Origin: Pseudomonadota bacterium
GTDB taxonomy: Bacteria > Pseudomonadota > Gammaproteobacteria > Burkholderiales > Thiobacillaceae
DNA: 52,565 nt
Direction: 5' to 3'
Assembly: GCA_021847835.1 (NCBI GenBank)
Contig: JAJZPR010000015.1
Span: 1-52,565 of the forward strand
Shown here: positions 36,061-44,850 of the stretch, in pieces
Layout of the letters: each line of letters starts with the position of its first letter
How positions within the stretch are numbered: the first letter of the stretch is position 1
The notes under the pieces: model-generated
What the model was told of the DNA's origin: nothing
The model's input: only the letters and a program-made list of their open reading frames with translations
Databases searched by the model: none
Made by a program: the position numbers and the translations under genes

Positions 36061-36633
36061 TCAACCAGGCAGCAGCGCGCGCACCTGTTCCAGCCTGGCG
36101 CGCCTGGGAGTGCCGTCGGATTGCAGGCGCCGCACGTGGCGCAACTCGGCCGCGGGATAGATGGTCAGTTCGACGGCGGCGCGCGGGTCTTCCAGTGAAT
36201 AATGGGGATATGTCCGGCCTTCGCTGCGGGTTTCGCCCTGCCGGTAGGGCAATTGCCGGTTCATCAGAAAAAATGCCAGTTCCTTGCCGCTGTCGGTGAA
36301 CAGTTGCAAGTCGATGTCGGAGTAGCGGCCGGCGGTGCCGTTCAGGACCGGGCCGGTCAGGTGCGGGTCGAAATCCTCCAGCAGTTCCATGTATTCCAGC
36401 GCGACCTGCCTCAGCAGGGACAATCTGTCCCGCTGTTCCTGACCCTGGTAGAGGGCCTGGTAGCTGCGCAGGGCTTCCTCGATTTCGCGGTTGTCCGGCA
36501 GATTGCGGCTGTCGGGCATGCCCAGCTGCCGGGCCGCCTTGCGCTTGGCGAAGCCGTAATCCAGTCCGCCGTCCTCGGCGATCATCCTGGCGGCCTCGTG
36601 GGCGATGCGGCGGCGCGTGTCATTGGGTTTCAT
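36061..36633 (-). CDS. Nucleotidyltransferase-like protein
   Basis: A 190-residue cytosolic protein with a helical N-terminus ('RRRIAHEAARMIAEDG') and a minimal nucleotidyltransferase-like core 'NGTAGRYSDIDLQLFTD' (a GS...DxD-type motif, with Gly-Thr in place of Gly-Ser). The second part ('HYSLEDPRAAVELTIYPAAE') could supply the third acidic residue. Function is unknown. It overlaps the stop of the PBP1A gene by 4 bases (ATGA), hence it is translated first in this pair and ahead of mrcA. Its neighbour makes a cell-envelope role possible, but this is inference. Confidence 0.7.
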   Translation of the reverse strand: MKPNDTRRRIAHEAARMIAEDGGLDYGFAKRKAARQLGMPDSRNLPDNREIEEALRSYQALYQGQEQRDRLSLLRQVALEYMELLEDFDPHLTGPVLNGTAGRYSDIDLQLFTDSGKELAFFLMNRQLPYRQGETRSEGRTYPHYSLEDPRAAVELTIYPAAELRHVRRLQSDGTPRRARLEQVRALLPG

Positions 36634-38993
36634 GGACGGGTTCCACCCGTACCGGACCCGGTTTCATCGCTGGTCCTGCCCATTTCGGAGAAGATGTCGA
36701 ACAACTCCTCCAGGGGATTGGACGGTGCGGGCTGGTTTTCCTCGTAGAAATATTCCCGGATGCCCCCCGGCGAACCTTCGGGCAGCAGGCCCCCGTTATC
36801 CGGGTCTATGGTGGCCGCGACCACGCCTTCAGGCATGGCGAAGCCTTTTTGCGGGGTCTTGGCCAGGGCGCGCCCCATGAAGTCGATCCAGATCGGGAGG
36901 GCCGACTGCGCCGCCGTTTCGCCCGGCCCCAGCGACTTGGGCTGGTCGAAGCCGATCCAGGACACCGCGACCAGATCGGGGCTGAAACCCGCGAACCAGC
37001 CATCGCGCTGGTCGTTGGTGGTGCCGGTCTTGCCGGCGAGATCCGACCTGCCCAGCCGGCTCACGCGCGCGGCGGTGCCGCGCCTTGCCACGTCCTGCAT
37101 CATGCTGGTCATGAGGAAGGCATTGCGCGGGTCGAGCACGCGCGGCGCCCCGCCGGCGACGGTTTGCGGGCGGCTTTCCATGAGCAACTTGCCGTTGCCG
37201 TCGTAAACCCTGTCGATCAGGTAGGGCGCGGCCCGATAACCGCTGTTGGCGAACACGGAATAGGCTGCCGCCATCTGCAAGGGGGTGACGGAGCCCGCCC
37301 CCAGGGCCATGGTCAGGTAAGGCGGGTGGCGCGAGGGGTCGAAACCGAAACGCCTGATGTAGTCGCGTGCGTAGTCCGGGCCAATGCTTTCCAGGATGCG
37401 GATGGAAACCAGGTTGAGCGACTTGGTCAGCGCGGTGCGCATGCGCACCGGCCCGGAGAAGGTGCCGTCGTAGTTCTGCGGTTCCCACGGCGTGCCGCCG
37501 GCTTCTTCGGCAGTAAGCGTCAAGGGCGCGTCTTCGATGACGGTGGCGGGCGTATAGCCCTTTTCCAGGGCGGCGGAATAAATGAACGGCTTGAAGCTGG
37601 AACCGGGCTGGCGCCAGGCCTGGGTGACGTGGTTGAACTTGTTGCGGGCGAAATCGAAGCCGCCGACGAGCGCCGTGATGGCACCGGTCTGGGGATCGAG
37701 CGCGACCAGCGCCGCTTCGATTTGCGGCAGCTGGCTGATTTTCCAGCTGCCGTCCCGGTTCTGGCGCAGGCGGATGAGCGCGCCGGGATCAATGCGCTTG
37801 CCGGACTTCGCTTTTGGATTCAGCCAGGCGGCAACGGGTTTCAGCGAAGCGCCGCTCATTTCGGCGCGCTTGCCATCCGGCAGCACGGCGGTCACCGCCT
37901 TGGGCGAGGCCGCGATCACGACGGCAGGGGCGAGGCCGTTGATCGTGTCGATGCCGATCAGGGCATCGAGGATGAACTGGTCGCGCGCCTCGCCGGCAGG
38001 CGGCAGGCGCAGGATTTTTTCCGGGCCGCGATAGCCATGCCGGCTGTCGTAGTCCAGCACCCCGTTCCACAGCGCCTGGTTGGCGGCTTCCTGGTGATCG
38101 CGGCGGATGGTGGTGACGACCTTGAAGCCGGAGTTGTAAAGCGCATCCTCGCCGTACTGCTGGATCAGGGCCAGCCGGACCATTTCCGCCGCATAATCGG
38201 CCGGCACGTCGACCGCTCTTCTTTCGCGCCGCACGACGAGCTTTTCCTTCAGCGCCTGCCGGTAGGTCTTCTCATCGATGAAGTTGAGCTTTTTCATGCG
38301 CTCCAGCACGTAGTGCTGGCGCGCCGTGGCGCGCATGGGGTTGACGACGGGGTTGTAGACCGAGGGGCCCTTGGGCAGACCGGCCAGCATGGCGGTTTCG
38401 GCAACGCTGAGTTCGTTCAGGCCCTTGCCGAAATAGGTGCGCGCCGCCGCCTCGAAGCCGTAGGCCCGTTGGCCGAGGTAGATCTGGTTGATGTAGAGCT
38501 CCAGGATCTTGTGCTTGGGCAGGCTGTGTTCGATCTTGATTGCAAGCAGCGCCTCGGAAAACTTGCGAGTAAGCGTTCGCTCACGCGTCAGAAAGAAATT
38601 GCGCGCGACCTGCATGGTGATGGTGCTCGCGCCCTGCGAGGCGCCGCCCGCCAGGATATTGGCGCCGGCCGCGCGCAGCACGCCCAGGGTGTCCACGCCA
38701 CCGTGCTCGTAGAAGCGCTCGTCCTCGGCAGCGATGATGGCCTGCTGCATGCGCTTGGGAACCTTTTCGATCGGCATGAATTGACGGCGCTCCTCGCCGA
38801 ATTCACCCAGCAGGGCACCATCGCGGGAATAAATGCGCAGGGGAATCTTGGGCCGGTAATCGGTGAGGGTGTCGAGCGAAGGCAGGTTGGGATAGACCAA
38901 CGCGGCCGCCAGGGCTGCCAGGGCGATGCCCACCGCGACCAGCCCCCCCACAAAGGCTGCTGCGTAGTGCCATCGTTGCGTGAACATATTCAT
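36630..38993 (-). CDS. mrcA: Penicillin-binding protein 1A (class A transglycosylase/transpeptidase)
   Basis: A 787-residue bifunctional peptidoglycan synthase. It has a short cytoplasmic tail and one membrane anchor ('FVGGLVAVGIALAALAAALV'), a transglycosylase domain with catalytic Glu in 'AAEDERFYEHGG', then a transpeptidase domain with 'PGSSFKPF' (nucleophile Ser), 'SLN' and 'GKTGTTND'. The acceptable starts are ATG 38993 and ATG 38987, two codons apart. A TATAAT box on the minus strand at 39015-39020 lies 22 bases upstream. It is divergent from pilM, the standard pil cluster neighbour. Confidence 0.96.
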   Translation of the reverse strand: MNMFTQRWHYAAAFVGGLVAVGIALAALAAALVYPNLPSLDTLTDYRPKIPLRIYSRDGALLGEFGEERRQFMPIEKVPKRMQQAIIAAEDERFYEHGGVDTLGVLRAAGANILAGGASQGASTITMQVARNFFLTRERTLTRKFSEALLAIKIEHSLPKHKILELYINQIYLGQRAYGFEAAARTYFGKGLNELSVAETAMLAGLPKGPSVYNPVVNPMRATARQHYVLERMKKLNFIDEKTYRQALKEKLVVRRERRAVDVPADYAAEMVRLALIQQYGEDALYNSGFKVVTTIRRDHQEAANQALWNGVLDYDSRHGYRGPEKILRLPPAGEARDQFILDALIGIDTINGLAPAVVIAASPKAVTAVLPDGKRAEMSGASLKPVAAWLNPKAKSGKRIDPGALIRLRQNRDGSWKISQLPQIEAALVALDPQTGAITALVGGFDFARNKFNHVTQAWRQPGSSFKPFIYSAALEKGYTPATVIEDAPLTLTAEEAGGTPWEPQNYDGTFSGPVRMRTALTKSLNLVSIRILESIGPDYARDYIRRFGFDPSRHPPYLTMALGAGSVTPLQMAAAYSVFANSGYRAAPYLIDRVYDGNGKLLMESRPQTVAGGAPRVLDPRNAFLMTSMMQDVARRGTAARVSRLGRSDLAGKTGTTNDQRDGWFAGFSPDLVAVSWIGFDQPKSLGPGETAAQSALPIWIDFMGRALAKTPQKGFAMPEGVVAATIDPDNGGLLPEGSPGGIREYFYEENQPAPSNPLEELFDIFSEMGRTSDETGSGTGGTRP

Positions 38994-39014
38994 CCAGTCT
39001 CTAAAGTTTGCGAA

Positions 39015-39020
39015 ATTATA
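39015..39020 (-). promoter_or_regulatory. -10 box (TATAAT) upstream of mrcA
   Basis: A perfect TATAAT on the minus strand, 22 bases before the first possible mrcA start codon. The -35 region at 16-18 bases spacing (CAAAAT, AAAATG) is poor, so this is a partial promoter call. Confidence 0.5.
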
Positions 39021-39170
39021 TGCGTTAACGGTGTTGCATTTTGAGCACAATTGCCTCCAAAGGGTTCGGGCTCACGGGAGAAAAAATTTTTGTCTGGCTT
39101 AAGTTGCTGCTAGGATTTAAATACAAACATAAACAAAATTCGATAATTATCTGTAAAAAAAGGGAATTCC

Positions 39171-40259
39171 TTGAAGCTCGAACTCAACCTGGATATGTTC
39201 ACCGCCAAGTCCCCGCCCATGCTGGGGCTGGACATTGGCTCGAACTCGATCAAGCTGGTGGAGCTTTCCGAGGCGGGCAAGGGGCAGTACCGCGTCGAGC
39301 GCTACATCATCGAGCCATTGCCGAAGGACGCCGTGAAAGAAGGCGAAGTCGCCAATGCCGAGCAGGTTGCGGAGGCGTTGCAGTCGGCCTGGAAGCAGAT
39401 GGATACCCGCGTGAAAAACGTGGTGATGGCGCTCCCGTCCTCGGCCGTGATCACCAAAAAAATCCTGCTGCCGGCAAGCCTGACCGGCACGGAACTCGAA
39501 AACCAGGTGGAGACCGAAGCCAATCAGGTGATTCCCTTCCCCCTGGATGAAGTCAACCTCGATTTTCAGGTGCTGGGGCCTTCGGCCGGCAGCCCCAACG
39601 ACATGGAAGTGCTGCTCGCCGCCGCGCGCAAGGAAAAGGTCGAGGATCGCGTTGCCCTGGCGGAGGCGGCGGGACTCAAGGCGCTGGTCATGGATGTGGA
39701 GTCCTATGCCACGCTGTCCGCCTACGAGCGCATGGCCAATTTGCTGCCGGAAGGAGGCGCGGACCAGATCGTCGCGATTTTCGACATCGGCGCGAACAGC
39801 ATCCACATCAACGTGCTGTCCGACAACGAGCCGGTCTACCTGCGCGAACACGGTTTCGGCGGCAGCCAGCTCAATTACGACATTTCCCGGCGCTATGGCA
39901 TGACCACCGAGGAAGCGGAAGCCGCAAAGCGCAGGGGCACGCTGCCCGAAACCTACGAGGTGGAAGTGCTCCGGCCCTACAGCGAGACGCTGGCCATGGA
40001 GATCGGGCGCGCGCTGCAGCTCTTTACCTCCTCCACCCAGTACCACAAGGTCGATCATGTCCTGCTGGCCGGCGGCGGCGCCATCATTCCCGGCCTCGAC
40101 GAAGTCGTCGGCGCGCGCATCGGCATTCCGACCCTCGTGGCCAATCCGTTTTCGAGCATGTCGGCGGGCGCTAAAATCCGCCCGCAACAACTGGCCAATG
40201 ACGCGCCGGCCCTGTTTGTCGCCTGCGGGCTCGCCATGCGGAGGTTCGACCAGCAATGA
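39171..40259 (+). CDS. pilM: Type IV pilus inner-membrane platform protein PilM
   Basis: PilM is an actin-like cytoplasmic ATP-binding protein that docks to the N-terminus of PilN. The 362-residue frame starts at TTG 39171 with AGGGAA 6 bases upstream, giving 'MKLELNLDMFTAKSPPMLGL'. ATG 39195 is an alternative that would begin 'MFTAKSPPML'; family members start about 8-12 residues before the PP(M/L)LG motif, so either is possible. The fold shows 'GLDIGSNSIKLVEL', 'AIFDIGANSIHINVL' and 'LLAGGGAIIPGLDE'. It leads a pilMNOPQ operon. The 177-base region between mrcA and pilM is AT-rich. Confidence 0.92.
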   Translation: MKLELNLDMFTAKSPPMLGLDIGSNSIKLVELSEAGKGQYRVERYIIEPLPKDAVKEGEVANAEQVAEALQSAWKQMDTRVKNVVMALPSSAVITKKILLPASLTGTELENQVETEANQVIPFPLDEVNLDFQVLGPSAGSPNDMEVLLAAARKEKVEDRVALAEAAGLKALVMDVESYATLSAYERMANLLPEGGADQIVAIFDIGANSIHINVLSDNEPVYLREHGFGGSQLNYDISRRYGMTTEEAEAAKRRGTLPETYEVEVLRPYSETLAMEIGRALQLFTSSTQYHKVDHVLLAGGGAIIPGLDEVVGARIGIPTLVANPFSSMSAGAKIRPQQLANDAPALFVACGLAMRRFDQQ

Positions 40260-40834
40260 TGATACGCATCAATCTTCTCCCGCATCGCGAGATCAAGCGT
40301 GCCGCCCGCCGCCGCCAGCTCGGTGTCTTGCTGGCGACCACCCTGGTGGTCGCGGCCGGCGCTGTCGGCCTGGGCCAGGCGGCCATCTCGGCCCGCCTGG
40401 CCCATCAGGAAGAGCGCAACGCCTATCTGGAGCAGGAAATCGCCAAGCTCGACATCCAGATCGGAGAAATCAAGAAAATCAAGGCAGAAACCCAGGCGCT
40501 GCTGGAACGCAAACAGGTCGTGGAAACCCTTCAGTCCAATCGCACCGAGGCCGTGCATCTGTTCGACGAAATCATCCGCATCCTGCCCGAGGGCCTGTAC
40601 CTCAAATCCCTCAGGCAGACCGGCGACCAGATCGAACTGCTGGGCTACACCCAGTCCAGCGCCCGCGTGTCCACGCTGATGCGCAGCCTGGAGGATTCGC
40701 CCTGGTTCGAGCAGCCGATGCTGATCGAAATCAAGGCGGCAACGGTCAACAACCTGCACGCCAATGAATTCAATCTCAAGGTCAAACAAACCCGGCAGAC
40801 GGCAGAAACCGGAAATCAAGAGGCGCGCACATGA
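40256..40834 (+). CDS. pilN: Type IV pilus assembly protein PilN
   Basis: A 192-residue bitopic inner-membrane protein. Its N-terminus 'MMIRINLLPHREIKRAARRR' is the PilM-binding tail, here with the RINLLPHRE core. A single membrane helix ('GVLLATTLVVAAGAVGLGQ'), a periplasmic coiled coil ('LEQEIAKLDIQIGEIKKIKA') and a small ferredoxin-like domain follow. ATGA overlap with pilM and with pilO indicates coupled translation. PilN pairs with PilO to form the alignment complex. Confidence 0.94.
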   Translation: MMIRINLLPHREIKRAARRRQLGVLLATTLVVAAGAVGLGQAAISARLAHQEERNAYLEQEIAKLDIQIGEIKKIKAETQALLERKQVVETLQSNRTEAVHLFDEIIRILPEGLYLKSLRQTGDQIELLGYTQSSARVSTLMRSLEDSPWFEQPMLIEIKAATVNNLHANEFNLKVKQTRQTAETGNQEART

Positions 40835-41445
40835 ATCTTGAAGACCTGAACAAGCTGGATCTCAAAACGCTTGCCGACTGGCCCCTCGGCGCCAAGCTGG
40901 GGCTGCTGGGCATGGTGTTCGCGCTGATCGTGGCGGCGGGCTGGTGGTTCCTCTGGTCGCCGGCCCTGGAATCGCTGGATGCCGCGAAGACGCGGGAGGC
41001 GGAACTCAGGTCCACCTATACCGTCAAGAAAGGCCAGGCCATCAATCTGGACGCCTACAGAAAACAGCTCGCCGACATCCGGCAGTCCTTCGGCGCGCTG
41101 CTCAAGCAGCTGCCCAACAGGCAGGAAATGGACGCCCTCGTTACCGACGTCAACCAGGCCGGCCTCGGCCGCGGACTCCAGTTCGAGCTGTTCAGGCCGG
41201 AAGCGGAGACGAGGAAGGAGTTCTATGCGGAACTCCCCATCCGCATCAAGGTAAGCGGCAGCTATCACGACATCGCCGCCTTCGCCAGCGACGTCGCCAA
41301 GCTCTCGCGCATCGTCACCCTCCACGACATCAGCCTGCAACCCGCCAAGGGCGATCTGACGATGGACGCGGTCGCCAAGACCTACCGCTATCTCGACGAG
41401 GAAGAGATCGCCGCAAACAGGCCGAAGAAGGGAGGCCAACAGTGA
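40831..41445 (+). CDS. pilO: Type IV pilus assembly protein PilO
   Basis: A 204-residue bitopic membrane protein, paralogous in architecture to PilN. A cytoplasmic tail and one helix ('GLLGMVFALIVAAGWWFLW') precede a coiled coil with 'LDAAKTREAELRSTY' and a C-terminal ferredoxin-like domain ('LPIRIKVSGSYHDIAAFA'). It binds PilN and PilP. It overlaps pilN by 4 bases and shares its last base or two with pilP. Confidence 0.94.
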   Translation: MNLEDLNKLDLKTLADWPLGAKLGLLGMVFALIVAAGWWFLWSPALESLDAAKTREAELRSTYTVKKGQAINLDAYRKQLADIRQSFGALLKQLPNRQEMDALVTDVNQAGLGRGLQFELFRPEAETRKEFYAELPIRIKVSGSYHDIAAFASDVAKLSRIVTLHDISLQPAKGDLTMDAVAKTYRYLDEEEIAANRPKKGGQQ

Positions 41446-41951
41446 TGCAAGCCACCCGACTTCTGATGGCGGGCTTCCTCGCCTCGGCCCTGACGGCCTG
41501 CGGCGGGGGCGACATGGAAGACCTGCAGCAGTTCATGGACGAGGCCGGCAAGGACATGCAGGGCAAGATCGAGCCGCTGCCCCAGATCAAGCAATACGAG
41601 CTTTTCAGCTATGGCGCCTTCAGCCTTCCCGACCCGTTCAAGCCGCGCAAGCTGTCGCGATCCGGCGGCGGCGGCCTGCAGCCCGATCTCGCCCGGCCCA
41701 AGGAGCCGCTGGAGGCCTACTCACTGGAAACCCTGAAGATGGTCGGCATCATCAGCAAGAAAAAACGCATGCATGCGGTGATCGCCACGCCGGACAAGAC
41801 CATCTACCACGTCCGCGTCGGCAACTACCTGGGCCAGGATTTCGGCCGCATCACCCGAATCAGCGAAACCGAAATCACCTTGAAAGAAATCGTTCAGGAC
41901 AGCGCGGGTGACTGGACCGAGCGCACCAGCACACTGACTTTGCAGGAATGA
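41445..41951 (+). CDS. pilP: Type IV pilus lipoprotein PilP
   Basis: A 168-residue inner-membrane lipoprotein that links PilN/PilO to the secretin. The signal peptide ends at 'LTACGGGDM' with the lipidated Cys in an LTAC box. A flexible segment ('QPDLARPKEPLEAY') is followed by the HR-type beta domain 'LKMVGIISKKKRMHAVIATP'. ATG 41445 overlaps the last base of the pilO stop; GTG 41442 is an in-frame alternative one codon earlier. GGAGG lies 9 bases before the ATG. Confidence 0.92.
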   Translation: MQATRLLMAGFLASALTACGGGDMEDLQQFMDEAGKDMQGKIEPLPQIKQYELFSYGAFSLPDPFKPRKLSRSGGGGLQPDLARPKEPLEAYSLETLKMVGIISKKKRMHAVIATPDKTIYHVRVGNYLGQDFGRITRISETEITLKEIVQDSAGDWTERTSTLTLQE

Positions 41952-41958
41952 GGCAGAC

Positions 41959-44208
41959 ATGAAAAACGCCATCTTCAACCCCATGTACGCATCCCGATTC
42001 ATGACCTGGGTCTGCGCCTGCCTGCTGCTGCTGGCTGGCGCAAGCGTGCAGGCCGCCACCCCGCCAACCTCCAACGCAGTGATCGGCGTCGAGCCTGCCA
42101 TCCTCTCCGGCAACCGGGTCCTGGTGCGTGTCCATCTCAAGGAGCCGCTGAAGGCCACGCCGGCCGGATTCACCACCGGCACCCCGCCGCGCATCGCCCT
42201 GGATCTGCCGGATACCGGCAATGCCCTCGGCAAGAACACCGTCGACGCCAACCTGGGGCCGCTGGTATCGGTAAACGTGGTGCAGGCCGGCACCCGCACC
42301 CGCCTGGTGTTCAACCTGAGCCAGTCGGTCGAATATGAAACCCGGCTCGAGGGCAAGTCGCTGATCGTCTCCTTCAACGAAACCGGCACGCTCGGCGCCA
42401 GCAGCAACGTGACGCCGCGCTTTGCCGAAGCCGCCCCGGCCGCCGCGCCGCACACCATCAGGAACGTCGAATTCCGCCGCGGCCCCGGCGGCGAGGCGCG
42501 CATCGTCACCACCCTGTCGGATGCCCAGACCGGCATCAACATCCGCCAGCAGGCCAAGGGCGTCGTGGTGGACTTCATCGGCACCGTGCTGCCGCAGGCA
42601 TTGCAGCGCCGACTGGACGTCACCGACTTCGCCACGCCCGTCACCCAGGTGGAAAGCTATGTATTGGGTGAAAACACCCGCATGGTGATTGCCTCCAAGG
42701 GAGTCTGGGAATATTCCGCCTACCAGGCCGACAACCAGTTCATCGTCGAGGTCAGGCCGGCCGCCGGCGAGGACAGGAAGACGGCGGACGGCAAGCCCAT
42801 CTACAAGGGCGAGAAGCTTTCGCTCAACTTCCAGAACGTGGAAGTGCGCTCGGTCTTGCAGGTCATCGCCGACTTCACCGGCCTCAACATCGTGGCCAGT
42901 GACACCGTGGGCGGCAGCCTGACCCTGCGGCTCAAGGACGTGCCCTGGGACCAGGCGCTTGATCTCATTCTGACCACCAAGGGCCTGGACAAGCGCACCA
43001 ACGGCAACGTCATCTGGGTCGCACCCCGGGACGAGCTGCTCAACAAGGAAAAGGCGGAGCTGGAAGCGCGTCAGTCCGTGAACGAGCTTGAGCCCATGGT
43101 GACCGAATACATCCCGCTCAACTACATCCGGGCGGACGAGGCCCAGACCATGCTGTACGGCTTCTCGATGGGCGCATTTCTCGCCGGTTCGAGCAAGGCC
43201 TCCTGCTCGCTGGCGTCCGAGGGCCTGGACGGGAAGGCCGCGGCTCAGGCGGCCCAGCAGGGCAAGGAGTCCGACCAGAAGGTATTGTCCAAGCGCGGGC
43301 GCGCGACGTATGACCTCAAGACCAACACCCTGATCATCAACGACACGGCCAGGAAGATCCAGGAAGTGCGCGACCTGCTGGCGAAGATCGACGTGCCCGC
43401 GCGCCAGGTCATGATCGAGGCGAGGGTGGTGATCGCAGACGACACCTTCGCGAGGCAGCTGGGCGCCCGTTTGGGGGGGCGCATCGGCGGCACCAGCAAT
43501 CTCGGCGGCAGCCAGACCGGCATTGGCCTTGCCTCGGGCTTGAACGACTCGCTCGCGCTGGCAAGGGGGTCTTCGACCGGAACCACTTTGCCCAACGTGG
43601 ACCTGGGCATTGGCAGCACGCTCAGCGGCGCCTCCCCCGCCACGCTCGGCCTGACGCTGCTCAACATCGCCACCGGCAACCTGATCAGCCTGGAACTGCA
43701 GGCCCTGGAAGCGGACAACCGCGGCAAGGTGATTTCCAACCCGCGCGTGGTGACCACCAACCAGAAGCCGGCCGTCATCCTGCAGGGCGTGCAGATTCCC
43801 TACAGCACGGCGGTGGCCGAGACCACGGGCGGCACAGGCACCAACACCGTGCAATTCGTCGACGCCTTCCTGTGCCTGCTGGTGGATCCGCAAATCCTCA
43901 ACAACGATTCCGTCATTCTGAACGTAGAGGTGCAGAAGGACGCACCCGGCCAGACCAGTGCGGCCGGCCTGCCCGCCATCGACCGCCGCCGCGTGAAAAC
44001 CCAGGTGCGCGTCAACAATGGCGAAACCGTGGTGCTGGGCGGCATCTACGAAACCATCAACCGCAACGACATCAACAAGGTACCTTTCCTGGGCGACCTG
44101 CCTTTCCTGGGATACTTGTTCAAGAATACCGACCGCAGGGAAATCAAGACCGAGGTCATGATCTTCCTCACGCCGCGCATACTCGACGAGCGCCTGTCGC
44201 TGCGCTGA
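41959..44208 (+). CDS. pilQ: Type IV pilus secretin PilQ
   Basis: A 749-residue outer-membrane secretin that lets the pilus cross the outer membrane. After a signal peptide with hydrophobic 'WVCACLLLLAGASVQA', it has one or two AMIN domains (about residues 40-240, peptidoglycan binding), an STN/N0 domain ('LSLNFQNVEVRSVLQVIADF'), an N1 domain ('TEYIPLNYIRADEAQTML') and the C-terminal secretin domain ('PFLGDLPFLGYLFKNT'). The N1 region carries an insert rich in Ala, Ser, Gln and Lys with a cysteine ('SSKASCSLASEGLDGKAA'). It is the last pil gene before a strong terminator. Confidence 0.95.
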   Translation: MKNAIFNPMYASRFMTWVCACLLLLAGASVQAATPPTSNAVIGVEPAILSGNRVLVRVHLKEPLKATPAGFTTGTPPRIALDLPDTGNALGKNTVDANLGPLVSVNVVQAGTRTRLVFNLSQSVEYETRLEGKSLIVSFNETGTLGASSNVTPRFAEAAPAAAPHTIRNVEFRRGPGGEARIVTTLSDAQTGINIRQQAKGVVVDFIGTVLPQALQRRLDVTDFATPVTQVESYVLGENTRMVIASKGVWEYSAYQADNQFIVEVRPAAGEDRKTADGKPIYKGEKLSLNFQNVEVRSVLQVIADFTGLNIVASDTVGGSLTLRLKDVPWDQALDLILTTKGLDKRTNGNVIWVAPRDELLNKEKAELEARQSVNELEPMVTEYIPLNYIRADEAQTMLYGFSMGAFLAGSSKASCSLASEGLDGKAAAQAAQQGKESDQKVLSKRGRATYDLKTNTLIINDTARKIQEVRDLLAKIDVPARQVMIEARVVIADDTFARQLGARLGGRIGGTSNLGGSQTGIGLASGLNDSLALARGSSTGTTLPNVDLGIGSTLSGASPATLGLTLLNIATGNLISLELQALEADNRGKVISNPRVVTTNQKPAVILQGVQIPYSTAVAETTGGTGTNTVQFVDAFLCLLVDPQILNNDSVILNVEVQKDAPGQTSAAGLPAIDRRRVKTQVRVNNGETVVLGGIYETINRNDINKVPFLGDLPFLGYLFKNTDRREIKTEVMIFLTPRILDERLSLR

Positions 44209-44223
44209 CCCAGTGCCGAACCG

Positions 44224-44253
44224 ATAACGCCCCGCCAGGGGCGTTATTTTTTT
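44224..44253 (+). terminator. Rho-independent terminator after pilQ
   Basis: ATAACGCCCC (44224-44233) and GGGGCGTTAT (44238-44247) form a perfect 10-pair stem with a 4-base loop, followed by six more T. It separates pilQ from aroK, which starts 28 bases later. Confidence 0.92.
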
Positions 44254-44280
44254 GCGCGCGCACTCCGCTACAATGCCGGC

Positions 44281-44829
44281 ATGAGCAAGCAGGACAATAT
44301 ATTTCTCGTCGGCCTGATGGGCGCCGGCAAGACCACGGTGGGCAAGCTGCTGGCGAAGCAGATGGGCAAGACCTTCATCGACGCCGACCACGAGATCGAG
44401 GCGCGCACGGGGGTGAAAATCCCGGTGATTTTCGAAATCGAGGGCGAGGCCGGCTTCCGCAGGCGCGAGGAAGCCGTGATCGCCGATCTGGCCGGCCATC
44501 CCAACATCGTGCTGGGCACCGGCGGCGGCGCAATCCTGTCAGCGCGCAACCGCGAATTGCTGCGCGCGCACGGCACCGTGGTGTATTTGCGCGGCACGCC
44601 GGAGCAGTTGTATGAACGCACCCGCCATGACCGCAACCGGCCCCTGCTGCAAACCGGGGATCCGCTTGCCAAATTGCGCGAGCTGTATGCCCAGCGCGAC
44701 CCGCTTTACCGCGAAATCGCCGACCTGGTGGTGGACACGGGGCGCCAGAGCGTGGCGAGCTTCGCGCGCCAGTTGAAGGACAAGCTCGAACTGCTCATGC
44801 GGTCTGCCAGCGACGGCACCAACGGCTGA
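44281..44829 (+). CDS. aroK: Shikimate kinase
   Basis: Phosphorylates shikimate in aromatic amino acid synthesis. The 182-residue P-loop protein has '[15 protein letters not shown]' (Walker A), '[13 protein letters not shown]' with the DxD motif, '[13 protein letters not shown]' and '[17 protein letters not shown]', plus a lid region with '[15 protein letters not shown]'. In betaproteobacteria aroB normally follows; here the next gene is on the opposite strand, so aroKB is broken. Confidence 0.95.
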   Translation: MSKQDNIFLVGLMGAGKTTVGKLLAKQMGKTFIDADHEIEARTGVKIPVIFEIEGEAGFRRREEAVIADLAGHPNIVLGTGGGAILSARNRELLRAHGTVVYLRGTPEQLYERTRHDRNRPLLQTGDPLAKLRELYAQRDPLYREIADLVVDTGRQSVASFARQLKDKLELLMRSASDGTNG

Positions 44830-44850
44830 GTGGGCGCGGAGCGGCCAGGC

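Noticed and set aside
39085-39125. A sigma54-like TGGC...TTGC pair upstream of pilM
   Set aside because: TGGC and TTGC are only 5 bases apart; the sigma54 consensus needs 7 bases between them.
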